A DNA stretch of 64,000 nucleotides from a virus. Position numbers and translations under genes: made by a program. Below, piece by piece: positions 33,941 through 40,999 of this stretch (position 1 is the first letter of the stretch; the number at the start of each line of letters is the position of its first letter). The notes beneath the pieces were generated by a model. It ran no database searches and was not told where the DNA came from. It saw only the letters and a list, made by a program, of their open reading frames with translations. The stretch is from IMG/VR virus record IMGVR_UViG_3300043570_001741, positions 1 to 64,000 of that record. One strand, given 5' to 3'.

Positions 33941-33978
33941 AGAGGAGGGATATATAATAGTATCCCTCCTCTTTTTTA
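33941..33978 (+). terminator. strong rho-independent terminator
   Basis: Twelve perfect pairs (33941-33952 with 33961-33972), an eight-base loop and a T tract end the winged-helix transcript. Confidence 0.95.
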
Positions 33979-33993
33979 TTTTATGGATACATT

Positions 33994-34809
33994 ATGGAAA
34001 TTGAAGTTAAACTTGAAGAACTAAAAAAGGCAAAGTTGTTTATTGCTACACCAATGTATGGTGGCATGTCACACGGCCTTTATGTTAAGTCTTGCTTAGA
34101 CTTACAAACTACAATGGCGAAATACGGAGTTGAAACTAAGTTTTCATTCCTGTTTAATGAATCGCTAATCACTCGAGCTAGAAATTATTTGGTTGACGAA
34201 TTCTTGCGCTCTGGTTTTACACACTTATTGTTTATCGATTCTGATATTCATTACAGTCCGCAAGATGTGTTAGCACTTCTAGCACTTGATAAGGATGTTA
34301 TTGGTGGTCCTTATCCTAAGAAATCTATCAACTGGGGTAATATCGCTTCTGCGGCACGTACACATCCAGGTTTGGAACCTAGAGAGCTTGAGAACCTTGT
34401 TGGCGAATATGTCTTCAACGTTGTTAAAGGCACATCACAATTTACTGTAACAGAACCACTTGAAGTTATGGAAATTGGTACAGGTTTCATGTTGGTTAAG
34501 AGTGAAGTGTTTGAGAAAATGGAAAAACAATATCCAACTATCAAATACAAACCAGACCATGTTGGCCAAGCAAACTTTGATGGCTCACGATACATCCATG
34601 CTTTCTTTGATACAGTAATTGATACCAAAGATAGTATTACAGGCGGTGGTTCTGAACGTTATCTAAGTGAAGACTATATGTTCTGCCAAATGTGGCGCAA
34701 GATGGGTGGTAAAATCTTCTTGTGTCCATGGATGAGAACACAACACATTGGTACATATGCCTTTACTGGTAATATGCCTGCTGTTGCACAGTACACAGGA
34801 AAACTATGA
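33994..34809 (+). CDS. glycosyltransferase-like protein (GT-A fold)
   Basis: The 271-residue protein has 'KLFIATPMYGGMSHGLYVKS', 'NESLITRARNYLVDEFL' and the DxD-type 'HLLFIDSDIHYSPQDVLALL', which place it with GT-A sugar transferases common in aquatic T4-like phages. The DxD binds nucleotide-sugar and metal. The acceptor could be phage DNA, virion protein or host glycan. It overlaps the next gene by four bases. Confidence 0.8.
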   Translation: MEIEVKLEELKKAKLFIATPMYGGMSHGLYVKSCLDLQTTMAKYGVETKFSFLFNESLITRARNYLVDEFLRSGFTHLLFIDSDIHYSPQDVLALLALDKDVIGGPYPKKSINWGNIASAARTHPGLEPRELENLVGEYVFNVVKGTSQFTVTEPLEVMEIGTGFMLVKSEVFEKMEKQYPTIKYKPDHVGQANFDGSRYIHAFFDTVIDTKDSITGGGSERYLSEDYMFCQMWRKMGGKIFLCPWMRTQHIGTYAFTGNMPAVAQYTGKL

Positions 34810-35159
34810 CGCCAAGGTTTGATGAAGAAGATACGGATGTAGTAAAAGCTTCTCAAACCGCCACTACTGGTGGTCGCAAATTCGATGGTAACAAGCTAGA
34901 ATACGGCTTGTTACCGCCGAAGGCATTAGAAGCTACTGTTGACGTTCTTACATTTGGTGCCCAAAAGTATGAGCGTGATAATTGGAAAAAAGTACCTGAT
35001 TCAAAACGCAGGTATTTTGATGCCCTACAGAGGCATTTATGGGCTTGGAAAACGGGTGAAATTGAAGATGTTGAATCTGGCAAACATCACCTTGCTCATG
35101 CTATGTGTTGCCTCATGTTTCTATATGAACATGATACAATCCATTCTGTGAATGATTAA
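34806..35159 (+). CDS. dATP/dGTP diphosphohydrolase-like (MazG-superfamily) protein
   Basis: The 117-residue protein has the pattern of the phage dATP/dGTP diphosphohydrolase N-terminal family: 'GRKFDGNKLEYGLLPPKALE', 'VLTFGAQKYERDNWKKVP' and 'RYFDALQRHLWAWKTGE', 'SGKHHLAHAMCCLMFLYE'. The all-alpha fold hydrolyses deoxynucleoside triphosphates. A relative (MazZ) helps Z-DNA phages cleanse pools, but no PurZ is in this window. It lies just before the sliding clamp gene. Confidence 0.8.
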   Translation: MTPRFDEEDTDVVKASQTATTGGRKFDGNKLEYGLLPPKALEATVDVLTFGAQKYERDNWKKVPDSKRRYFDALQRHLWAWKTGEIEDVESGKHHLAHAMCCLMFLYEHDTIHSVND

Positions 35160-35176
35160 TTTTTTTGGAGTATATT

Positions 35177-35863
35177 ATGAAACTATCGAGTGAAACCCTT
35201 TCCGTCTTAAAGAATTTTGGTACTATTAACCAAGGTCTGTTCTTTAAAACTGGTAAAACCCTAAAGACCGTATCGTCACACAAGAACATTCTTGCACAAG
35301 TGACAATCAATGAAGAAGTGCCTACAGATTTTGGTGTTTATGACCTAAACAACTTTTTGTCGGTTGTTTCTTTACACAAAGATGACCCATCATTTGAGTT
35401 TGATGAAAAACATGTTGTAATCGTTGGCAACAAAGGCCGTTCTAAGATTAAGTACCGCTTCTGTGACCCTACAATGATTAACACGCCACCAGAAAAAGAA
35501 CTGACAATGCCTGAGGCTGAAATTACTTTCAACCTAACGTCAGAAGATTTTGATTGGATTCTCCGTGCGGCATCTGTGTTGTCTTCACCACAAATTGCTA
35601 TTGAATCTGATGGTACAGAAGTAAACATTGTGACATTAGACACACAAAATGATTCTGCTCATACTGATGCATTGAAACTTGATACTGTTGGTAATGGTAG
35701 TAAGTATCGTATGATTTTCAAAACAGAAAATGTTAGCAAGATTTTGCCTGGAACATATGATGTATCCATTTCATCAAAAGGCATCTCACATTTCAAAAAC
35801 AAAAATGTAACATTGCAATACTGGATTACTACAGAACAAGGTAGTAAATTCTCCAAAGAATAA
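35177..35863 (+). CDS. 45: sliding clamp, gp45
   Basis: The protein is 228 residues, the same length as T4 gp45. It has 'LKNFGTINQGLFFKTGKTLK', 'DFGVYDLNNFLSVVSLH', 'FDWILRAASVLSSPQIAIES' and terminal 'VTLQYWITTEQGSKF'. The trimeric ring tethers polymerase and activates gp55-dependent late promoters. A TTG at 35165 would add four residues, but GGAG at 35167-35170 serves the ATG at 35177. It starts the 45-44-62-regA replication block. Confidence 0.94.
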   Translation: MKLSSETLSVLKNFGTINQGLFFKTGKTLKTVSSHKNILAQVTINEEVPTDFGVYDLNNFLSVVSLHKDDPSFEFDEKHVVIVGNKGRSKIKYRFCDPTMINTPPEKELTMPEAEITFNLTSEDFDWILRAASVLSSPQIAIESDGTEVNIVTLDTQNDSAHTDALKLDTVGNGSKYRMIFKTENVSKILPGTYDVSISSKGISHFKNKNVTLQYWITTEQGSKFSKE

Positions 35864-35878
35864 TTGTTCTTTTTTTTA
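35854..35878 (+). terminator. possible weak terminator after gp45
   Basis: AAAGAA (35855-35860) and TTCTTT (35867-35872) pair around the stop codon and run into seven Ts. The stem is almost all A-T, so it may only attenuate, lowering clamp loader relative to clamp. Confidence 0.3.
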
Positions 35879-35902
35879 TTATGATTTATGTGAAAGGTTC
35901 CT

Positions 35903-36835
35903 ATGGAACATCTATTGTGGACAGAGAAGTATCGGCCTCAAACAATCGAGGATTGTATTCTACCAGAAAGGTTGAAAAAACCATTCCAAGAATACGTGAA
36001 TCAGAAAAACATTCCCAATCTTCTGCTGGCTGGTGGGGCAGGAGTAGGGAAGACAACAGTAGCGAAAGCCATGTGCAACGAAATCGGTTGCGACTACATG
36101 GTAATCAATGGTTCTGACGAATCAGGTATTGACACATTCAGAACCAAGATTAAGAATTATGCCTCGTCAATGAGTTTAACTGGTGGCCGCAAGGTCATCA
36201 TCATTGACGAAGCTGATTATTTGAATCCTAATTCTACACAACCAGCCTTACGTAATGCTATTGAAGAATTTGCAAGCAATTGTTCATTCATTTTCACATG
36301 TAATTACAAGAATCGTATCATTGAACCATTGCATTCACGTTGTGCAGTTATTGAATTCTCGTTGAAGAATGGTGAGAAAGCCAAGATGGCCTCTGCGTTC
36401 TTTAAGAGAGTTCAGAATGTTTTGCAAAGTGAAAATGTTGAGTATGAAGACAAGGTTATTGCTGAGTTAACAAAGAAACACTTTCCAGATTTTCGCCGTA
36501 TTCTAAATGAGTTACAGCGTTACTCACAGTTTGGTAAAATCGATACAGGCATTCTTGCTCAAATCGGTGATGTTTCTATTGATGAAGTTGTAAAGTTTAT
36601 CCGTGATAAGGACTTTGGTGCTATTCGTAAATGGGTTGCAACCAATGAAGTGGATTCTGGTACATTATTCCGTAAGATTTACGATTCGATGTATGATGTA
36701 ATGAAACCTCAATCTATTCCACAAGCAGTATTGATTCTTGCTGACTACCAGTACAAGTCTGCTTTTGTGGCCGACCATGAGATTAATACAGTTGCTTGCT
36801 TGACAGAAATCATGGTGAATTGTGAGTTTGTATGA
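35903..36835 (+). CDS. 44: clamp loader ATPase subunit, gp44
   Basis: The 310-residue AAA+ protein has 'WTEKYRPQTIEDCILPERLK', Walker A GGAGVGKT (44-51), Walker B IIIDEAD (99-105) and the SRC arginine-finger motif in 'PLHSRCAVIEF'. T4 gp44 is 319 residues. Four copies with gp62 open and load the gp45 ring. It follows AAAGG and overlaps the next small gene. Confidence 0.95.
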   Translation: MEHLLWTEKYRPQTIEDCILPERLKKPFQEYVNQKNIPNLLLAGGAGVGKTTVAKAMCNEIGCDYMVINGSDESGIDTFRTKIKNYASSMSLTGGRKVIIIDEADYLNPNSTQPALRNAIEEFASNCSFIFTCNYKNRIIEPLHSRCAVIEFSLKNGEKAKMASAFFKRVQNVLQSENVEYEDKVIAELTKKHFPDFRRILNELQRYSQFGKIDTGILAQIGDVSIDEVVKFIRDKDFGAIRKWVATNEVDSGTLFRKIYDSMYDVMKPQSIPQAVLILADYQYKSAFVADHEINTVACLTEIMVNCEFV

Positions 36836-37122
36836 TTTTAGATTTATTCAAACCTACAGTAGAATGGATTAAAAATGACTGGTACAGTAATCGTTTTCGT
36901 TTTGGCGTTGAGCTTATTGCTTGGGGTATCAGTATTGGGTGTTCTATTACCATGGCTCTCACAGTCCCGAATCCTCCCCTACTATATCTTTACCCTATTT
37001 GGATTGTCGGCTGTGGTCTCTACGCTTGGGCTGCTTGGACTCGCAAATCTTTTGGCATGTTGGCTAACTACATGCTTTTGGTAACAATTGATTCTGTTGG
37101 ATTGATTAGGATGCTAACATGA
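36832..37122 (+). CDS. small membrane protein between clamp loader genes
   Basis: The 96-residue protein has about three hydrophobic segments ('FGVELIAWGISIGCSITMAL', 'LLYLYPIWIVGCGLYAWAAW', 'NYMLLVTIDSVGLIRML'), giving a likely inner-membrane protein. It overlaps gp44 and gp62 by four bases on each side, so it is part of the coupled unit. Function is unknown; a similar small membrane gene at this position is, from memory, found in other aquatic T4-like phages. Confidence 0.75.
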   Translation: MILDLFKPTVEWIKNDWYSNRFRFGVELIAWGISIGCSITMALTVPNPPLLYLYPIWIVGCGLYAWAAWTRKSFGMLANYMLLVTIDSVGLIRMLT

Positions 37123-37502
37123 GTCCATTTGATTATGTCAATTCAATCCTACAAAACAAGAAACAGTTAATTGTAGATGAGGCTACAGAAAAGGAATATG
37201 CACCTTTTCTAGTCAATCGCAGTCTTTCCTATCATAAAGACTGTATCATGTATGCAAATGAGATGAACCGGAGGCACTTCCTCGATAAAAAACTACAGAA
37301 TGATTTCCTTCTAAATACGGTAAGGTCACAGAAAAGACCATTTGCTAAGTGGGCTAAAGTTGAAAAAAGTGAAGATTTAGAATGTATAAAGCAAGTCTAT
37401 AATTTCTCCAATTCTAAAGCTCGTGACGCCTTGCGTCTCCTTAGCAAAGAACAAATCCAAGAATTAAAAGAAAAAACCGACACCGGTGGATTAAGGAAAT
37501 GA
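37119..37502 (+). CDS. 62: clamp loader small subunit, gp62
   Basis: The 127-residue protein has 'SPFDYVNSILQNKKQLI', 'APFLVNRSLSYHKDCIMYAN' and 'LLNTVRSQKRPFAKWAKVEK', the typical short gp62 seen in aquatic T4-like phages. T4 gp62 is 187 residues, so this is a reduced form. It joins gp44 in the clamp loader. RegA follows directly as in T4. Confidence 0.88.
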   Translation: MSPFDYVNSILQNKKQLIVDEATEKEYAPFLVNRSLSYHKDCIMYANEMNRRHFLDKKLQNDFLLNTVRSQKRPFAKWAKVEKSEDLECIKQVYNFSNSKARDALRLLSKEQIQELKEKTDTGGLRK

Positions 37503-37503
37503 T

Positions 37504-37908
37504 ATGGTTGATTTATCAAAGTTCGTTGAGGTTATTCTTAACGAACAGGATGATTTTTTAAAGGTTCGTGAAACCCTAACAAGAATTGGTGTATCCTCTC
37601 GCAAAGAGAAAGTGTTATACCAATCTTGCCATATTCTGCATAAGCAGGGTAAGTATTATATTGTACACTTTAAAGAATTGTTTGCATTAGACGGAAAACC
37701 ATCTAATATTTCTGAGAATGATATTCAAAGACGTAATGCTATTGCCAATTTATTAGAAGAATGGGGTCTGATTAAAATCTTGAATAAAGAAATTATGACT
37801 GACAACATTGCACCATTACATCAAATTAAAATTATAGCTTTCAAAGAGAAAGACCAATGGGAACTTATTGCTAAGTATAACATTGGTAAGAAAACTCAGG
37901 ATTATTGA
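37504..37908 (+). CDS. regA: translational repressor RegA
   Basis: The 134-residue protein closely matches T4 RegA (122): 'DDFLKVRETLTRIGVSSRKE', 'KVLYQSCHILHKQGKYYIVH', 'RRNAIANLLEEWGLIKIL' and 'WELIAKYNIG'. RegA binds translation initiation regions of early mRNAs and represses them. AAGGA precedes the ATG. Confidence 0.93.
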   Translation: MVDLSKFVEVILNEQDDFLKVRETLTRIGVSSRKEKVLYQSCHILHKQGKYYIVHFKELFALDGKPSNISENDIQRRNAIANLLEEWGLIKILNKEIMTDNIAPLHQIKIIAFKEKDQWELIAKYNIGKKTQDY

Positions 37909-37922
37909 TATGGTGATACATT

Positions 37923-38105
37923 ATGAAAACAGAACCAAAAAAAGTACAATTGAAAAACCTCTACACGGGTGATATTGTGTGGACGGATAATTATAATGAT
38001 GTTAACAAAATAAATGAAGTTGAGTTTATACTTGTCTATAAAGAGAGTAACCCACAACGAAAGTATTTTGTTAACCGCTTGGCATTCGAAACGCTAACTA
38101 AATAA
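37923..38105 (+). CDS. unknown 60-residue protein
   Basis: The short protein 'VQLKNLYTGDIVWTDNYNDV' ends 'RKYFVNRLAFETLTK' and looks like a compact beta-rich domain. It follows regA after 14 bases and precedes a 202-base structured leader. No function was recognised. Coding is supported by typical codon use and position in the operon. Confidence 0.6.
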   Translation: MKTEPKKVQLKNLYTGDIVWTDNYNDVNKINEVEFILVYKESNPQRKYFVNRLAFETLTK

Positions 38106-38307
38106 TTAAACCCACTCGGGATGGGACAAGGTGGGAGGTAACCTTGTTAAACACCTTCAACGAACCCACCTTAGGGCCGTTTGATGCTACGGTAACAAGG
38201 CGTCCGTGCAATTGAACTGCCACACGTTAGTTGGTCCAGTATAAAGTAAGCTGGATGATATGCCTTCGGGGTATCAATTTTATCAACTCGCTTAATAGGA
38301 GAAAACT
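38106..38307 (+). ncRNA. structured leader RNA with predicted pseudoknot, before hsp20
   Basis: The 202 non-coding bases hold nested complementarity. AAGGTGGG (38128-38135) pairs with CCCACCTT (38165-38172). CCTTGTTA (38142-38149), in the loop of that stem, pairs with TAACAAGG (38193-38200), giving an H-type pseudoknot. CCGT/ACGG (38177-38180/38189-38192) forms a hairpin between them. A CCAG/CTGG hairpin and a TTCG-capped hairpin ending TATC follow before the AGGAG of hsp20. A cis-regulatory role is inferred. Similarity to known phage leader motifs was not tested. Confidence 0.6.
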
Positions 38308-38778
38308 ATGACTCGCTTTACAACATTGTATCCTCAGTTTGTTGGATTTGACCAATTGTTTAATGAGCTCGAAAGACTCGTTGAAGGTCAAGCACCGACA
38401 CGCAACACTTCTTTTCCACCACATAACGTAATCAAAGTAGATGACAGTCATTATGTCGTTGAACTGGCCGTTGCTGGTTTTGCCAAGGATGAAATCGACA
38501 TTGAGTTGGACGATGGACTTCTTGTTGTCAAAGGTGAAAAGAAAGATAAGGACACCGAAGTAACATATATCCATCGTGGTATTGGTACTCGTTCGTTCAC
38601 AAAATCTTTAACAATTGCTGATACAGTTGAAGTCCGTGGTGCAGAATTCAAGGATGGAATTTTGCGAATTGGTTTGGAGAATGTAATTCCTGAACACAAG
38701 AAACCACGTAAAATTGAAATCGGTAATGGATTAAAGTTACCTAAACCACAACTGCTTCAAGAAAAAGAAACAGTTTAA
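38308..38778 (+). CDS. hsp20: small heat shock protein, Hsp20/IbpA family
   Basis: The 156-residue protein has an alpha-crystallin domain: 'FPPHNVIKVDDSHYVVELAV' then 'AGFAKDEIDIELDDGLLVVK', 'GERK'-type GEKKDK and the terminal 'DGILRIGLENVIPE'. It prevents aggregation of unfolded proteins and is a known core gene of aquatic T4-like phages. It has AGGAG before the ATG, a long structured leader upstream and a terminator downstream, so it may be independently controlled. Confidence 0.93.
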   Translation: MTRFTTLYPQFVGFDQLFNELERLVEGQAPTRNTSFPPHNVIKVDDSHYVVELAVAGFAKDEIDIELDDGLLVVKGEKKDKDTEVTYIHRGIGTRSFTKSLTIADTVEVRGAEFKDGILRIGLENVIPEHKKPRKIEIGNGLKLPKPQLLQEKETV

Positions 38779-38781
38779 TTG

Positions 38782-38803
38782 ATGGAGCTTCGGCTCCATT
38801 TTA
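38782..38803 (+). terminator. rho-independent terminator after hsp20
   Basis: ATGGAGC (38782-38788) and GCTCCAT (38793-38799) pair around TTCG and are followed by four Ts. Confidence 0.8.
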
Positions 38804-38810
38804 ATATATT

Positions 38811-39599
38811 ATGTCATTACTTGTTCTCAGTCATTTCCATAAAGATTTTCCAATTAACCTCAATTCGTCTTGGTTGATTCCATCCTTTGCGGGTGATAAA
38901 CTATCAATTAAGGCAGTTGATGCTACAGAAGAAATCAAAGACTTCCGACACTACTATGTTGGTGTAAGTGACGAACAATTTTATCGTGCAATGGGTGCTC
39001 AAGCAACTGAGTATATGATGTTAAAGTCTTCAACAAATCTTCCTGATTATGTTGGATGTTTAACCTATCGTAGATATCTTTTGCTGAACGACCAGATACC
39101 ACAAGATAAAGTCAATATGCCTCCGACACAAGAGGTTGCTGACCAATTTGGTACAAAAGAAGAAAAAGATTTGATTGAAGAACTATTCAAGTCATATGAT
39201 GTAATCACCAATAAGAATGTTACCTTTAATTGTTCAATCGAGCAACAATACTTAATGTATGAACTGCCTGAACATTGGTTCCTATTCAAAGAGGCTATTA
39301 CAAAATTATGTCCTGAATATGTAAATGATATGTCGTGGTTTACAGAGAACAACTCAATGCACGCTGAAACATCCTATATTATGAAACGTGAATGCTTTGT
39401 TAAGTATGCTACTGAGTTGTTCCAAATATTAAAGTATGTTTTCGATAATTGTAGTGAAGTTTATCCAGTACAAGATGGAAGATGTAGTGAAATATATCCT
39501 TGGAGATATCCTGGTTATTTGGGTGAAAGGTTTTTACCTTTCTTTGTTTATGCAAATAAATTGAAAGCGAAGCAATTTCCACTTGCTATTTTAATATGA
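38811..39599 (+). CDS. DUF4422-like glycosyltransferase
   Basis: The 262-residue protein has the DUF4422 pattern: 'YYVGVSDEQFYRAMGAQATE' for substrate entry, 'LPDYVGCLTYRRYLLLN' (family motif YVGL.HYRRY) and C-terminal 'PGYLGERFLPFFVYANKLK'. Such proteins occur in capsule and lipopolysaccharide clusters and are presumed glycosyltransferases. It begins after the hsp20 terminator and overlaps the dCMP deaminase gene. Confidence 0.75.
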   Translation: MSLLVLSHFHKDFPINLNSSWLIPSFAGDKLSIKAVDATEEIKDFRHYYVGVSDEQFYRAMGAQATEYMMLKSSTNLPDYVGCLTYRRYLLLNDQIPQDKVNMPPTQEVADQFGTKEEKDLIEELFKSYDVITNKNVTFNCSIEQQYLMYELPEHWFLFKEAITKLCPEYVNDMSWFTENNSMHAETSYIMKRECFVKYATELFQILKYVFDNCSEVYPVQDGRCSEIYPWRYPGYLGERFLPFFVYANKLKAKQFPLAILI

Positions 39600-40054
39600 A
39601 ACAGAAATTTATAGATGCACACATGAAAGTGGCTGAAGTATATGCAGGATTATCTTCAGCAAAGAGACTTCAAGTTGGTGCAATTATTGTAAAAGATGAC
39701 CGCATCATTTCTATTGGCTACAATGGTATGCCAAGTGGATGGGATAACAACTGTGAATATGTTGCTGATGTTCATCCTAGTGATCCTAGATATGATTACA
39801 ATAATTTTAGCAAAGAACTTAAAACCAAACCAGAGGTACTACATGCCGAAACCAATGCAATCGCTAAATTGGCTAGGACTACTGAGAGTGGTTTAGGTGC
39901 TACTATGTTTGTAACTCATGCGCCTTGTATTGATTGTGCCAAGTTGGTTTTCCAAAGTGGTATCAATAGTGTTTATTATCGGAATAGTTATCGTGATGAT
40001 GACGGAATTGAATTTTTAAAGAAGTGTAACGTAGAGGTAATTAAATATGACTAG
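39596..40054 (+). CDS. cd: deoxycytidylate deaminase
   Basis: The 152-residue zinc enzyme has HAE in 'VLHAETNAIAKLA' and PCIDC in 'THAPCIDCAKLVFQSG', plus 'AKRLQVGAIIVKDDRIISIG'. It converts dCMP to dUMP for thymidylate synthesis. T4 Cd is 193 residues. It sits with two nucleotide-pool hydrolases, one overlapping it directly. Confidence 0.93.
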   Translation: MKQKFIDAHMKVAEVYAGLSSAKRLQVGAIIVKDDRIISIGYNGMPSGWDNNCEYVADVHPSDPRYDYNNFSKELKTKPEVLHAETNAIAKLARTTESGLGATMFVTHAPCIDCAKLVFQSGINSVYYRNSYRDDDGIEFLKKCNVEVIKYD

Positions 40055-40412
40055 TGTTTTTAAAGATGTTGAAACGTTTATGACGGCTGCAGGCCAAACT
40101 ACAGATACGGATAATGGTGAACAAGCATTGTTGTACCGAAGGCTAATCAATGAAGAATACCACGAATTCATTGATGCTGTTAGTAAGAATGATGATGTTG
40201 AAACCATCGATGCCTGTTTTGATACTATGTGGGTAATCATTGGGTATATGAAGTCTCGTGGTTGGGACACAAAGGGTGTTTGGGATGAAGGTTCCCTTAG
40301 TAACCTAAAGAAGATTGATAGCAAAACTAAAACGGTAATCAAACGTGAAGACGGCAAAGTTCTTAAACCTGAAGGTTGGAAGAAGCCAGATTTCACCAAG
40401 TTTGCCAAGTAA
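40047..40412 (+). CDS. MazG/HisE-like nucleotide pyrophosphohydrolase
   Basis: The 121-residue protein has the all-alpha NTP-pyrophosphohydrolase motif EExxE...ExxD as 'LINEEYHEFIDAV' and 'ETIDACFDTMWVIIGYM'. It would hydrolyse nucleoside triphosphates or lower ppGpp-like signals. Its ATG overlaps the dCMP deaminase end. Together with the enzyme at 34806 this gives two pool-sanitising hydrolases. Confidence 0.85.
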   Translation: MTSVFKDVETFMTAAGQTTDTDNGEQALLYRRLINEEYHEFIDAVSKNDDVETIDACFDTMWVIIGYMKSRGWDTKGVWDEGSLSNLKKIDSKTKTVIKREDGKVLKPEGWKKPDFTKFAK

Positions 40413-40416
40413 AAGC

Positions 40417-40445
40417 TTGCAATTTATTAAGAAGTCTGTTATAAT
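40417..40445 (+). promoter_or_regulatory. host-type promoter before small genes and DNA polymerase
   Basis: TTGCAA (40417-40422), 17 bases and TATAAT (40440-40445) precede an AAGAGG ribosome-binding site and the ATG at 40476. It likely drives the 40476-40691-gp43 unit. Confidence 0.7.
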
Positions 40446-40475
40446 ACATTATCGTATATTTTTTAAGAGGTAAAT

Positions 40476-40694
40476 ATGAATTTACGTGAAGTGGCCAAAA
40501 GGTTGGTCAATGAGTACAAAATGCCTCATGCGGACAGATATGAACTGTTCTTGCGTGAGTTTGATAACAAGGTCGAGGTTGTTGGTTGGATGCAAGACCC
40601 AACCATTGATGCTCACAAGTTTAACGGCCGTGAGATGCTTATCCCAAAACGTTGGGTTACCATTGGTGTAGTTGATGCGGAGGTTCGTGTATGA
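40476..40694 (+). CDS. unknown 72-residue protein
   Basis: The small protein 'NLREVAKRLVNEYKMPHADR' continues 'KVEVVGWMQDPTIDAHKFNG' and ends 'KRWVTIGVVDAEVRV'. It is the first gene after a TATAAT promoter and overlaps the next gene by ATGA. A pattern of helix plus beta strands is visible; no family was recognised. Confidence 0.65.
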   Translation: MNLREVAKRLVNEYKMPHADRYELFLREFDNKVEVVGWMQDPTIDAHKFNGREMLIPKRWVTIGVVDAEVRV

Positions 40695-40987
40695 ATCTCC
40701 AATTAATTACTTTCAAAACAAACCACACCCTTTTGGCTGAGGTTGTGGAAGAATCAGGTTATATTCTGGTAAAGAAACCTGTTCAATGCATCATGCAACC
40801 AACTAAAGATGGCCCTATGATGGCATTCTCTCCTTTTATCCAATTCTGTGAAGAATTTGAAACTGGTATCAGAATCAATAATGAGGACATTCTTTGTACC
40901 ACAACTCCTTTACGGGAATTGATGAATCAGTATAGTGAAATGTTTGGGTCTGGCATTCAAATTGCCACATCTATTCCAAAATTCTGA
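40691..40987 (+). CDS. unknown 98-residue protein with Sm-like opening
   Basis: The sequence 'LQLITFKTNHTLLAEVVEES' followed by 'ILVKKPVQCIMQPTKDGPMM' resembles the opening of the protein at 17948 (strand, polar turn, strand, KxPxxI). An Sm/LSm-like barrel is possible in both. It lies 12 bases before the DNA polymerase gene, so it is co-transcribed with it. Function unknown. Confidence 0.65.
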   Translation: MNLQLITFKTNHTLLAEVVEESGYILVKKPVQCIMQPTKDGPMMAFSPFIQFCEEFETGIRINNEDILCTTTPLRELMNQYSEMFGSGIQIATSIPKF

Positions 40988-40999
40988 TATAATGTATGA

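Noticed and set aside
34806-35159. Evidence for a 2-aminoadenine (Z) genome
   Set aside because: Only the diphosphohydrolase-like gene is present; no PurZ or DatZ was seen and gp43 looks like an ordinary T4-type polymerase.
36875-37084. Hydrophobic 69-codon ORF in another frame of the small membrane gene
   Set aside because: It is the frame shadow of a gene whose start and stop overlap gp44 and gp62 in the expected way; hydrophobic codons read hydrophobic in both frames.
38121-38141. Tiny ORF (six codons) in the hsp20 leader
   Set aside because: It has no ribosome-binding site and lies within the pseudoknot stem.
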